64,000 nt of DNA from Citrobacter freundii (GTDB taxonomy: Bacteria > Bacteroidota > Bacteroidia > Chitinophagales > Chitinophagaceae). The position numbers and the translations under genes were made by a program. This document shows, piece after piece, positions 25,120 to 35,300 of this stretch (its first letter is position 1; every line of letters begins with the position of its first letter). The DNA lies in assembly GCA_003243445.1 (NCBI GenBank), contig QFQQ01000017.1, positions 37,073 through 101,072 of the forward strand, given 5' to 3'. The notes beneath the pieces were generated by a model. That model searched no databases. It was given only the letters and a program-made list of their open reading frames with translations, and had not been told where the DNA came from.

Positions 25120-25884
25120 ATGGAAACAACAAAAAGGCTAAAAGGTAAAATAGCGCTCGTAACGGGAGCGTCCAAAGGCATTGGGGCATCCATAGCAGCA
25201 CATTTTGGCGCAGAGGGCGCTAAAGTGGTGGTGAACTACGCCTCCAGTAAAGCAGGTGCAGATAAGGTCGTAAAGGAAATAACCGAAGCGGGCGGCACGG
25301 CCATTGCGGTGCAGGGCGATGTTTCAAAAGAAGCTGATGTAAACAGGATCTTTGAAGAAACCGGGAAAGCTTTTGGCGGGCTGGATATATTGGTGAACAA
25401 CGCCGGTGTTTTTGAATACCTGCCCATCGAACAGGTAACAGCCGATTCCTTTCACCGCCAGTTTAATGTAAATGTGCTGGGGTCTATACTCTCCATACAG
25501 GGGGCTTTAAAGCTATTTGGTGAAAAGGGCGGCAACATCATCAACATCAGCTCGGGTTCCAGCAGGACACCTATAGCCACTGGCTCTGTCTATTCTGCAA
25601 CAAACGCAGCCCTGGACGCCATCACCGTTGCCCTGTACAAAGAATTTTCAGGCAGGAATATCCGCATCAATTCGCTCTTGCCGGGCGCTATCGAAACAGA
25701 GGGTACCCACAGCAATGGCTTTATCGGTAGCGAATTCGAGGCGAAAGTTATTGCCAATACATCGCTTGGCCGCATCGGGCAGCCCGCAGATATCGCCAAA
25801 GTGGCTGTGTTCTTAGCTTCAGATGAGGCCGGGTTTGTGACCGGCGAACAGATCTTCGTTTCGGGAGGGATATTCGGCCTTTAA
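25120..25884 (+). CDS. SDR family protein with a substituted catalytic lysine
   Basis: 254 residues, full-length classical SDR close to 3-oxoacyl-ACP reductase-like enzymes: TGASKGIG (15-22), NNAG (93-96 region), Ser144/Ser145, Tyr158. The catalytic Lys of YxxxK is Asn162 (codon AAC at 25603-25605; YSATN instead of YSATK), while the rest of the fold and the C-terminal GFVTGEQIFVSGG are intact. One base change from Lys would suffice. The protein may be catalytically impaired or a non-enzymatic binder. It is first in the operator-3 operon. Confidence 0.9.
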   Translation: METTKRLKGKIALVTGASKGIGASIAAHFGAEGAKVVVNYASSKAGADKVVKEITEAGGTAIAVQGDVSKEADVNRIFEETGKAFGGLDILVNNAGVFEYLPIEQVTADSFHRQFNVNVLGSILSIQGALKLFGEKGGNIINISSGSSRTPIATGSVYSATNAALDAITVALYKEFSGRNIRINSLLPGAIETEGTHSNGFIGSEFEAKVIANTSLGRIGQPADIAKVAVFLASDEAGFVTGEQIFVSGGIFGL

Positions 25885-25895
25885 ACCTATCAATA

Positions 25896-26681
25896 ATGGA
25901 AAGAACAATACAAGAACTAACAGGAAGGACCGCACTGGTTACAGGCGGGACCAAAGGAATAGGCAAAGCGATAGCGGACGAACTCGCTTCATTAGGTGCA
26001 ACGGTAATCGTATCGGCAAGGCACCAACCTGCGGAAAAGTTACCGTATCATTTTATTGCAGCAGATCTGACCGACAGCCAAAGCCTTAACAAACTTGCAG
26101 CGCAGCTGTTGAAGCAGTACGGTAGCCTGGATATCCTGATCAATAATGTCGGCGGCACATCGGCCCCGGCTGGCGGGTTTAGAGTCTTGTCCGACCAGGA
26201 CTGGGAAAACGACCTTCAGCTGAATTTACTGGCGGCCATAAAATTGGATAAGGCCATCGTTCCCTCGATGATTGCACGAAACCTGGGCGTGGTTATTCAT
26301 ATCTCTTCGCTTAACGGTAAATTGCCACTGTATGCTTCCAATCTGTCCTACGGCGTTTCCAAAGCGGCACTGAATAATTACAGCAAGGCATTGGCCAACG
26401 AAGTGGCCTCAAAGGGCATCCGTGTGATCACTGTTTCCCCGGGAATGGTAAAGACCACTGCAATGGAGGCCTTTCTCCATAGTTACGCTTCCTCTATCAG
26501 AAAAAGCTTTGACGAAACGCAGCAATTGGTAATGGACAGTCTGGGAGGTGTTCCGATGAACAGACTGGCACAGCCAGAGGAAATTGCGCATCTGGTAGGC
26601 TTTCTTGCCTCTCCTAAAGCTTCCTATATCACGGGTGCAAATTATGTAATAGACGGAGGCACTATTCCTACTATTTTTTAA
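25896..26681 (+). CDS. SDR family oxidoreductase
   Basis: 261 residues: TGGTKGIG (16-23), NNVG (83-86), Ser137/138, and Tyr152-Lys156 (YGVSK), so the catalytic triad is complete. The C-terminal YITGANYVIDGG is the usual SDR end. It starts 11 nt after the previous SDR gene, in the same operon; the two may act on related substrates. Confidence 0.92.
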   Translation: MERTIQELTGRTALVTGGTKGIGKAIADELASLGATVIVSARHQPAEKLPYHFIAADLTDSQSLNKLAAQLLKQYGSLDILINNVGGTSAPAGGFRVLSDQDWENDLQLNLLAAIKLDKAIVPSMIARNLGVVIHISSLNGKLPLYASNLSYGVSKAALNNYSKALANEVASKGIRVITVSPGMVKTTAMEAFLHSYASSIRKSFDETQQLVMDSLGGVPMNRLAQPEEIAHLVGFLASPKASYITGANYVIDGGTIPTIF

Positions 26682-26710
26682 GCCATACATTTTTAACAAC
26701 GTTACAAAAG

Positions 26711-27706
26711 ATGGAAAATAAAATGCTCATTTACGGAGCAGCGGGATATACCGGGAAAATTATCGCGGAAAGGGCCAAAGAAATACAACTTGATTTTGAA
26801 ATAGCCGGAAGGGAACACGACAAGATACGGGATTTAGCTTCGGAGTTACAAGTTCCCTATCACGTGTTTACCGTAGAAGATGAAACCGCCTGGAAAAAAG
26901 CTTTGGCGGACAAAAAGCTACTGATCAATACGGCAGGGCCATTTAAGTTTACAGCAAACCAGGCAATGCATGCGTGCCTGGTAGCAGGTGTGCACTATAT
27001 TGACATCAGTGCCGAACTGGAAACCTATCAACTGGCCGAAGCATTGGACGTAAAAGCCAGGGAAGCAGGTATCCAATTGATATCTGGGGCGGGACTGTTC
27101 GTGAGTTATGATGCGTTGGCAGTTTATGTGGCAGCCAAAGTGAAAAATCCACAGAAGCTTTCGGTAGGATTTCGGCACTATGGCGGATTCTCAAGAGGTT
27201 CGGTCATCAGCAGCAAGCACATAGCCGATCTGGGAATATTGGTGCGGAAGGACAATGAGATCATTGCCAATCCCCATGCCAAGCCTAAAATATTCCATTT
27301 TGCTGATCGCAAAGAAGAATGCCTGCCCACGCCATTAGGTGGCATCGTCCTTTCCCATAAATCAACGAAGATCCCGAACATCGAAGAGTTTTTCTCACTG
27401 CAATTACCTGCTGCCGGATTGCCTGATCTCACTCCGGAAAATCTGCCCGAGGGTCCAACCGCAGAAGAACGCGCTGCCGGACGAAATGGGCTTGCTGCCG
27501 AAGTGATCGGAGAGCACGGCGAAATATTCCGTGCTGCCGTGGATGCACCATCGGGTTACACACTTACCCCCTTATCGGTTGTGGCGGTAGCCAGCCGTAT
27601 ACTGAACGACGATTTTAAGATCGGATACCAATCGCCGGGTTCGGCTTATGGCGTATCGATTCTCTCTGATATTCCGGATACCCGTCTGATTGACATTACA
27701 AAATAA
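26711..27706 (+). CDS. Saccharopine dehydrogenase-like NAD(P)-binding protein
   Basis: 331 residues. The N-terminal Rossmann motif is LIYGAAGYTGKIIAERAKE, followed by ELQVPYHVFTVEDE and LINTAGPFKFTANQAMHACLVAGVHYIDIS, the pattern of saccharopine dehydrogenase-type and trans-acting enoyl reductase proteins. It probably uses NAD(P)H; the substrate is unknown. It lies 29 nt downstream of the second SDR. Confidence 0.88.
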   Translation: MENKMLIYGAAGYTGKIIAERAKEIQLDFEIAGREHDKIRDLASELQVPYHVFTVEDETAWKKALADKKLLINTAGPFKFTANQAMHACLVAGVHYIDISAELETYQLAEALDVKAREAGIQLISGAGLFVSYDALAVYVAAKVKNPQKLSVGFRHYGGFSRGSVISSKHIADLGILVRKDNEIIANPHAKPKIFHFADRKEECLPTPLGGIVLSHKSTKIPNIEEFFSLQLPAAGLPDLTPENLPEGPTAEERAAGRNGLAAEVIGEHGEIFRAAVDAPSGYTLTPLSVVAVASRILNDDFKIGYQSPGSAYGVSILSDIPDTRLIDITK

Positions 27707-27742
27707 GAATAACATAATTAGTCATTAATAAAACAGCGTTTT

Positions 27743-28204
27743 ATGAGCAACGAACAACAAATTCTCAATCTGATCGGACGATATACCCACTATCTTGACC
27801 AGGGAAACTTTGAAAAGGTAGGCGAACTATTTGCGGATGGGAAAATCATCGCACCCGGCAATGTTATGGAAGGTAAGGAAACCATAGCCCGGCAATTGGC
27901 GCAAAATCTTCAGGTGTATGCAGAAGGTACGCCAAGAACCGCGCACGTAACAACCAACACAGTCCTGGACATCCAGGAAGATGAAGCAACCGCCGTGTCC
28001 TATATGACTATTTTCCAGCAGGACGCCGAGCGTGACTTTCCATTACAGCCAATTGCCATCGGTCGTTATCACGACGTATTCAAAAAAGCGGATGGCAAAT
28101 GGCATTTTTCTGTCCGTGAACTGGTGATCACCTTAGTAGGGGATCTGTCCCATCACGCGGCACCCAATACCATTGATCCGAAAACAATAGAAAGCAATGG
28201 ATAA
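27743..28204 (+). CDS. SnoaL-like (NTF2 fold) protein
   Basis: 153 residues: QQILNLIGRYTHYLDQGNFEKVGELF at the start, then RTAHVTTNTVLDI and a terminal HFSVRELVITLVGDL strand, matching SnoaL_4-type dehydratase-like proteins. The stop overlaps the start of the next SDR gene by 8 nt, so the two are coupled. Confidence 0.87.
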   Translation: MSNEQQILNLIGRYTHYLDQGNFEKVGELFADGKIIAPGNVMEGKETIARQLAQNLQVYAEGTPRTAHVTTNTVLDIQEDEATAVSYMTIFQQDAERDFPLQPIAIGRYHDVFKKADGKWHFSVRELVITLVGDLSHHAAPNTIDPKTIESNG

Positions 28205-28925
28205 CAAAAAGGTAGTTTTCATAACCGGTGCCAATAAGGGCATCGGTTATGCTACGGCAAAACTATTGGCGGAGAAAGGTTTTCAGGTATGGATGGGGGT
28301 GCGGGACATGCAGAAAGGGAAAGAAGCACATGATAGTTTGAAAGCACGAAACCTCGATGTTCGGCTGTTACAGATGGACGTCTCCAATGACGATAGTGTC
28401 GCATCCGCCGCGCAATATCTGATGCAGAACCTGAGTAAACTCGATATTCTTGTCAATAATGCAGGCTTTGCCGAAGATCTATCAGTGGCTCCGAGTGAAG
28501 AAGCTATTTCCTCAATTAGAAAGCAGTATGAGGCTAATACGTTCGGCCCAGTTCGTGTAACCCAGCAATTGCTTCCATTACTGAAAGCTGCACCGAATGC
28601 AAGTATCATCATGGTGAGCAGTATTGTGGGTTCGCTTACACTTTCAGGTGATGAAAGTACCGTCTACGGACAGGTCAATTTTGCAGGCTATTCAAGTTCC
28701 AAAACGGCATTGAACGCGTTTGTCGTCGCATTCGCAAAAGAACTGAAATCATTGGGCATTTCTGTGGTTGCTATAGAACCCGGACATATCAAAACGGATC
28801 TAAACGGGAATACCGGGACCGCAACACCAGAAAGTGCTGCCGAGCTGATTGCTGAATATGCCTTGACGAAGGACATCTCAGTCAGTGGTGGATTTTTCGG
28901 GCCCAATGGAGCTTTGCCCTGGTAG
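28197..28925 (+). CDS. SDR family NAD(P)-dependent oxidoreductase
   Basis: 242 residues of the carbonyl-reductase-like SDR type: TGANKGIG (10-17), NNAG (87-90), Ser141, Tyr165-Lys169 (YSSSK). EPGHIKTDLNGN follows the active site and FFGPNGALPW closes the protein, as in plant/bacterial carbonyl reductases. It overlaps the upstream SnoaL-like gene. Confidence 0.92.
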   Translation: MDNKKVVFITGANKGIGYATAKLLAEKGFQVWMGVRDMQKGKEAHDSLKARNLDVRLLQMDVSNDDSVASAAQYLMQNLSKLDILVNNAGFAEDLSVAPSEEAISSIRKQYEANTFGPVRVTQQLLPLLKAAPNASIIMVSSIVGSLTLSGDESTVYGQVNFAGYSSSKTALNAFVVAFAKELKSLGISVVAIEPGHIKTDLNGNTGTATPESAAELIAEYALTKDISVSGGFFGPNGALPW

Positions 28926-28949
28926 AAACATAATTATCAAATAAAGAAA

Positions 28950-29261
28950 ATGGATATTAAAGAAATCATCGAACGCTCAAAAAACATAAGGGATGCCTAT
29001 CATCAATTAGAGAAACAGCATCATGGGAGTGAATGGACTGTTGAAGAAGATGCCCTGGCATTTTTGACAGATGCAGGTCTTGTCGGACGACACACGATGT
29101 CACAGCAAGAACGCTGGCCGGCAAAGAATACGGATACCGAATTGGAACACAAATTGGGCGAATGTATCTGGTGGTTGGCAGTTCTGGCCGACCGGATGAA
29201 CATAGACCTTGAGGATGCTGTTGAAAGATTTTTGACGAAAACTGAAAAATTATTAAGGTAA
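28950..29261 (+). CDS. MazG-like nucleotide pyrophosphohydrolase family protein
   Basis: 103 residues. The C-terminal half (ELEHKLGECIWWLAVLADRMNIDLEDAVERFL) has the EXXXE...EXXXXXXXXAD spacing of MazG/dUTPase-like all-alpha hydrolases; the N-terminal helix has EEDALAFLTDAGLVGR. It probably hydrolyses a (modified) NTP, an inference. It lies 24 nt after the SDR gene and is last in the operon. Confidence 0.65.
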   Translation: MDIKEIIERSKNIRDAYHQLEKQHHGSEWTVEEDALAFLTDAGLVGRHTMSQQERWPAKNTDTELEHKLGECIWWLAVLADRMNIDLEDAVERFLTKTEKLLR

Positions 29262-29305
29262 AAGGGGAGTGGAAGAACAGGTAAAGACTGTTCAACACCC
29301 TCACC

Positions 29306-30049
29306 TCACAACCACCCATACTGCTCTATCAGTTTATCTTTTTGCAGTCGCGAAACAGGCAACACATCGTTCGTACTCATCGTGAGCAGGCTTTCATTCC
29401 TGTTAAAATGTTTTACTTCGTTCAGGTTGATGATATACTGACGGTGGATACGAAGGAACTGCTGTTGCTCCAGCACGAACTGAATATCTTTCAGGGTCTT
29501 TGAGATCAGGATCTTCCTTTTATCTTGCAATACAAGATCGGCATAGTTACTCTTGGCTTCAACGAATACTATGTCCTTGAGATCGATAAAAGTTACGCCG
29601 GTCTGACTGGGAATGGCTATTTTGGTAATAGCGCCTTTTTTAAACTGTTGCTGCAACACCTGCAGCTGGTCTGCCTGGATGTGCTGATGCTTTTCAACCT
29701 TTGCTACCACGTCCTTCAGTTCTTCGATGCTGACAGGCTTTACTAAATAATCCAGCGCATTGAACCGGAAAGCCTTGATCGCAAAATCATTATAGGCTGT
29801 TACAAATACTACCGCAAATTCAACAGGCATTAGTTTCTCCAGCAGATCAAAACCGTTGATGACAGGCATTTCGATATCCAGCAGAAGCAGGTCGGGTTGA
29901 AGGGACGGAATTTCCTGCAATGCTTTTTGCGGGCTGGTGAAGACGCCAACAATTTCCAGTTGCGGAAAATGCTGTTCGATATTTAACCGCATCAGCCGAA
30001 CGCTGTCCGGTTCATCGTCAAGAAGTATCGTTCTGATAGTATTGTTCAT
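29306..30049 (-). CDS. LytTR family response regulator
   Basis: 247 residues: a receiver domain with the acidic pair (LLDDEPDS), the phospho-acceptor Asp in LLLDIEMPVINGFDLL and the conserved Lys in DYLVKPVS; then a LytTR DNA-binding domain (IVFVEAKSNYADLVLQDKRKILISKTLKDIQ, FLRIHRQYIINLNEV). It lies 6 nt after the kinase gene at 30056 and forms a LytS/LytTR pair with it. Confidence 0.94.
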   Translation of the reverse strand: MNNTIRTILLDDEPDSVRLMRLNIEQHFPQLEIVGVFTSPQKALQEIPSLQPDLLLLDIEMPVINGFDLLEKLMPVEFAVVFVTAYNDFAIKAFRFNALDYLVKPVSIEELKDVVAKVEKHQHIQADQLQVLQQQFKKGAITKIAIPSQTGVTFIDLKDIVFVEAKSNYADLVLQDKRKILISKTLKDIQFVLEQQQFLRIHRQYIINLNEVKHFNRNESLLTMSTNDVLPVSRLQKDKLIEQYGWL

Positions 30050-30055
30050 AGTGTT

Positions 30056-31975
30056 TTAATCAATGGGTATATCGATGATTACTTCCGTGCCCGTTGCATT
30101 ACCCTGTTCATCATGCAGATCATTTATAACGACCGACATACTGGTGTTATACATCTGGTTGATCAGCTCCATTCGCTCATGTGTAATACTCATACCGAAA
30201 GATCTGTGTGCTGTTGCCGATCTGCTTTTCAGTTCAGCGGCCCTTGCCCTGCCTACTCCGTTATCCCTTATTATTATCTGCAGGTTATTGTCCTCACACC
30301 GGAAACTCACCAGAAGTGTACCGCCGTTTTCTTTTGGCATCAGACCATGCCATATCGCATTTTCTACGTACGGCTGGATCAGCATGGGTGGGATGTCAAT
30401 ATAGTCCATATCCATGTTTTCTGCAATGTCAATCTGGTAATGCAGTTTATCTTTAAAACGCATTGCTTCCATTTCGATATACAGTTTCAGGGTTTCCACT
30501 TCCTGCTGCAATGTAATGCGATCGCTTTTGGAATTTTCCAGCACCAGCCGCATAAGGCGGGAGAACTTTCCCAGGTAGCTGGTGGCAGCCTCCTGGTTAT
30601 TTTCTACGGCGTATAGCTTTATGGAATTAAGGCAATTGAAAATAAAATGCGGATTCATCTGTGATCGCAGTGAGTGCAGCGCAGCATCGCTGACTTTCCG
30701 TTCAAATTCTGATTCGCGTTGTTTTTGTTCGGCACGTGCTTTCTCCAGTTGCAAAACAAGCTTCACCTGTTTATTCCGGTTACGGTAATATAAGAATCCA
30801 CCCAGACCCAGTAACAGTATCAATGCGCCGCCACTGTATAGCCATTGCTGCCGCAACTGCAGTTTGTTGAGCGTATTTGTCTGGCTTAACAAGGCATTCT
30901 GAAAATGCAGGGAGTCTTCCTTTTTGGAGAAGTTGTACTGCATTTCGTTTTCAATCAGGATCCTTTCTTTTTCATCATTGAGCAGGCTGTCATTCAGTAC
31001 GGAATATTGTTTAAGATAGGCAAAGGCGCTGTCATAACGACCAGTGGCCGCATACACTTCCGACATTACCGTGATGGCATCAGCTTCCATAGCTACAAAG
31101 CCACCTGCCTGCGCGATCTGTTTCGCTATGATAGCATTCTGCAATGCAAGCGGATATTTCTTCTGGGCGAGATAGATCGATCCAAGTCTCCTGTAATTGG
31201 CTGTTCTTCCATCTTCACTTCCAAGTTCAGTAAATACAGTGAGCGCCTTTTGCACATAATGCACGGCCGAATCGTATTTCTGACCGGTAAATCCAACGGC
31301 CCTGAGTTTGTCTTGCGAGAACTCTATATACGCATCTCCAAGGCCACCGTAGATACGAGCTTCCAGTTGTTTATTACCCGGCATATACTGCTGGAACAGG
31401 CCAAGAGCTTCATTAAAATGCCGAAGGGCCGGACCTACACTGTCCATCCGCTTATAAAGAAGGGCTTTGTTGAGTATGGAATTTGGAAGATATTGTTTGT
31501 CTCCCTCTGCTTTGAAAATAACGATCGCCTTATCCAGATAAGCCAGCGCATCTGTATAGTGTTCGTTATGGGGGAGATAGGCTGCTCCGATCGTATTGTA
31601 GACACGGCCCAGGTCAAGCTGCTTATGCTGTGCCTCATACATTTTCGCTGATTTCTGGAGATACTCCACGGCTTTGGACACCTGATCGGACCGCAGGTAG
31701 TCCACACCCATTACATAATGAGCGCGTGCAAGACCTGACGCGTCATTGATTTTGGTAGCGAGTGCGATCGCTTTTTCAGCGTAGGGTAATCCTTTGACCG
31801 GATCCACGTACTGTTGAAAAAACGCGATATCATTGAGCAGTTTCACTTTGATAGTGTCTTCTTTTACATATTGACCTTCGGCTTTTATCAGGGAATCCAA
31901 TGGTGGGCCCTGTGCGTGCGTGGAGTGTATCCATAAATATAAAAAGAAGAAGGTGGCTGTAAAACGTGGAATCAT
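30056..31975 (-). CDS. TPR-containing sensor histidine kinase, LytS type
   Basis: 639 residues. A signal peptide (ATFFFLYLWIHSTHAQG) precedes about 330 residues of periplasmic TPR repeats (DLGRVYNTIGAAYLP, RLGSIYLAQKKYPLAL). A TM helix (LYSGGALILLLGLGGFLYY) and coiled coil lead to the His-kinase domain with SQMNPHFIFNCLNSIK (phospho-His) and a HATPase with VENAIWHGL and DNGVGR. It pairs with the LytTR regulator downstream and probably senses an envelope signal through protein contacts. Confidence 0.93.
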   Translation of the reverse strand: MIPRFTATFFFLYLWIHSTHAQGPPLDSLIKAEGQYVKEDTIKVKLLNDIAFFQQYVDPVKGLPYAEKAIALATKINDASGLARAHYVMGVDYLRSDQVSKAVEYLQKSAKMYEAQHKQLDLGRVYNTIGAAYLPHNEHYTDALAYLDKAIVIFKAEGDKQYLPNSILNKALLYKRMDSVGPALRHFNEALGLFQQYMPGNKQLEARIYGGLGDAYIEFSQDKLRAVGFTGQKYDSAVHYVQKALTVFTELGSEDGRTANYRRLGSIYLAQKKYPLALQNAIIAKQIAQAGGFVAMEADAITVMSEVYAATGRYDSAFAYLKQYSVLNDSLLNDEKERILIENEMQYNFSKKEDSLHFQNALLSQTNTLNKLQLRQQWLYSGGALILLLGLGGFLYYRNRNKQVKLVLQLEKARAEQKQRESEFERKVSDAALHSLRSQMNPHFIFNCLNSIKLYAVENNQEAATSYLGKFSRLMRLVLENSKSDRITLQQEVETLKLYIEMEAMRFKDKLHYQIDIAENMDMDYIDIPPMLIQPYVENAIWHGLMPKENGGTLLVSFRCEDNNLQIIIRDNGVGRARAAELKSRSATAHRSFGMSITHERMELINQMYNTSMSVVINDLHDEQGNATGTEVIIDIPID

Positions 31976-32300
31976 GAGTTCGTTGTTATCGATGCAGATA
32001 GAATATTATTAAGTTATATCACGCAGGGGATTTTTTACCGGTTGCCTGGCCTGATTACACCGATACAAATCTATTTCAAAGCCCCAACCATCACGCTCCA
32101 ACCTTGCGGGTGGTGAATTTTTGAGGTTGAACAGGTCCTGATTTTGTGTGAACGATGATTTTTTCGTCAGTCAGCATTTCCTTTACACAACAAAACCTTC
32201 ACTCATCCTCCCTGTCATGTCGCCCGCTCAGTCACTGGAAGGGGTCGTTTCTGCCTCCGCTACCTTGGCCTGCATCTCTAAATTATCACAAATTGTTGTC
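31976..32300. other. Divergent intergenic region
   Basis: 325 nt between the divergent kinase and the T9SS-sorted protein genes; it must hold both promoters. No exact TAnnTTTG box, terminator or repeat was seen. An open plus-strand frame across it (from 32148) reads a non-conserved leader and is not the protein start. Confidence 0.5.
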
Positions 32301-35300
32301 ATGAAAAGAATTCTACTCCTGAGTCTGCTGATTGCCGCGTTTGCCACTGTACATGCCCAGTGGAGCAATACCACGAACCAGTTTTATGATTCGCTGGACA
32401 TGCCGGTGGTGCAAATGGTGCGCGACCAGAAAAACCCGCTGGTATTCAAAAGCGAGCCGGATGGCGGTTATGTGGTGATATGGGAGGATGCCCGTGCAGG
32501 TAACATCGATATCTATGCCCAGAAATACGATAAGAACGGCAATCGTCTCTGGGCGGAAAATGGCATACCGGTGGCTACCGGAACAGATCAACAACAGTAC
32601 TCAACCATTACAAACAGCCAGGTCAACTCCTACAGCTACCGTAATGTTGGTCATGCCGCAACAGATGGATCCGGTGGTTTTTACATTGCATTTACCACGG
32701 CTAATCACAATGATGTTTATGTGCAGCATATAAAAAGTGATGGCAGCCGGGTGTTTGCCAGCGAAGGGTATCCTCTTGCTGTTCATACCACAGCCAATCA
32801 GCCGTACTATTCACATCCGCAACTCATCGCGGACGGCAGGGGCGGTTTTTTTATCGGGTATTATGTAAAGAACCCATACAATGATGTGCACGTGTATTGC
32901 TACAAAGACGAAGGAGGCAATCTTAAAAGATACGGGGGCGGCATCATGAATCAATACGCCACCCAGGAGTCCAGCGATGCTGCATGCGGAAAGCGGTATA
33001 CTATTAACTATGTCAATTCCGGCACCGCAAAATCCTTTATTATTTTCCCTGACCTGCAGGACGGTTGTGGCGTCATTATGGCCGAATCGATTGGTTCAGA
33101 AAAAGTCTTTCCCGCCTTTAACAGGCTGGCCCGGGTAAAAAAGGACTCACATGTAATAAAGGATATATGGGGACAATTACCGAGTGCCATCATTTATCCT
33201 GATGGTACTACCGGAGATGTATCTCCGGAAAGACATGAATATTTTTATAAACAGGATACAGTTGTGAGAACCTATTCTTTCAGTACGCGATTTGAACAGG
33301 TGAGCTGCAATATCATCCGCAATTACCCGGTTCCACCCGGACAGGAGCCCGACATAGTCCTGGTAGAATACACGAACTATTATGTAACCAGTAATGGCTT
33401 TGCTGCGCTGAAAACGCCTGTTTATGATATTGACAGGATACTTGCCACCGTGCTGCCTACCGATGGAAATATCGATGCGATGGTGGTGGCCTGGAATGAA
33501 CGTAATTATATCAATAATAAGGTCACAGACTTTGTCACAAAAGGCTATTCATTAGCATTAGAGAAATACGACAGTTTACCCTATCAATTGGCAACAGACA
33601 CTCTTTACCCCAATTTAGTCTATAACCCGTTTCCGCCCACCGCATTGAATAAACTCAATCAGGGACCCGGGGAAATTGACACGTTGATAGCTGTGCCTGG
33701 TGTCAACTATTTTTATGATATTGCTTTTACCGGTTCAGGTAACCGGGCTTTCCTGGCTACCGCGCCGTTGCCTATTCTGGGACATAATACACAGAGTAAC
33801 GATTCAATTTTTTACCAGGAAATAAAGCTGAGCCGCATGTCGTCCGATTCTTTTGCTATAAAGATCAATACCGGCAAGCCCAAAGGGGTACTGATAGGTA
33901 CCGGTCAGTCTACCAGCAACAGCACTTATATACCCACTCCTGGTATTGCCGGTGATGGCGCAGGCAACGCCGTGTTTTATTACGGCAAAGTTCAAAAGAA
34001 TATACAGGCAACCCCTATAGGCGATGGTGGAAAGTTCTGGTGGGGTGCTTTCGGTACGCCGCTGAATACGGGAAGGTGGGAGCGTGGTTGGACAGATCCA
34101 TCAGCACCTGTCATAGATATGGACAAAGATGGTACCGGCGTGGCAGTTTGGTATGACGCCAGGAAAACCCCTGATGGCTATACAGGCTATAATGTCTATA
34201 TGCGGCATTTGGACAAACTGCTGGATCCGGCTTACCAGCCTCCCGCGCTTTCTTTGCGCTCTATCAGACAGGGTATATCTGGAAGTTCCATTGCGGATCC
34301 GCAGCTCATGGCGGGTTCCAGCCAGGCATGGACCGGTTTCCGGGGGCTTTCCTATGACGGATCTTATTATACCCCCCTTGTTTCCGTTAAAGACGATTAC
34401 CCTCTGGGAACGGTTAGTGCCAGCGCATTTGATTATGTTGGCCCAATACGAACCACCTCAGCTGGCAAGCCTTACCTTGATCGCAACTATACCATTAGTG
34501 TAACCAACCATCCACCCAATGCGGCTATCTCTGTGCGACTGCTCTTTACAAAGGCCCAGTTCGATGCGCTGAAAGCGCAGGATGCGTCTATCCAGGATCC
34601 GGGCAGCTTAATGGTGGTCAAGCAACCTTCCAATGGTACCGCGCCCGCATCGTATACGATTTCTGCAAACGATCAGCATATACGACCTATCGCGTGGGGA
34701 ACCATTGAAAACGTTGTTGACAATGCGACCGTGATCGAGGGTTACTACATTGAAATCGTCATCAGTGATTTCAGCAACTTCTTTATCATGAAATCGGATG
34801 TCGTTCTTCCGGTTACCCTGCAATCATTTACCGTAAAAGCGGTGGACAATACTGCACTGTTGCAATGGGTAACCGTATCTGAGTTGAATAACGATCACTT
34901 CGATATAGAGCGCTCGGCTGATGGCAGAACCTTCACCAAGATCGGTCGTGTACAGGGAAATGGCACGACCAGCATTCGTCAGAATTATCAGTTCACTGAC
35001 CTCAATCCACTTACCGGCAATAACTACTATCGCCTGGCGCAGGTGGATATCGATGGCCACAAGACCTATTCACCCGTACGGGTGCTGACATTTAATCTGA
35101 CTGCCCGTGCGATGCAGCTATCGCCCAATCCCGTAAAAACCATCCTCCACATCCTGCTGCCACAGGCAGCGTCCGGACAGGATGCGATCGAGTTGTATAA
35201 TCTTTCCGGAAGAAAAGTATTGGTGCAGTCAGTGCCGGCTGGAACAACGCAGTTGGATGCGGATATCAGTACCCTTGCTCCAGGGATGTATATTGTGCGG

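Noticed and set aside
32148..32300. Upstream start for the T9SS-sorted protein
   Set aside because: The 51-residue leader would bury the obvious signal peptide that begins at 32301.
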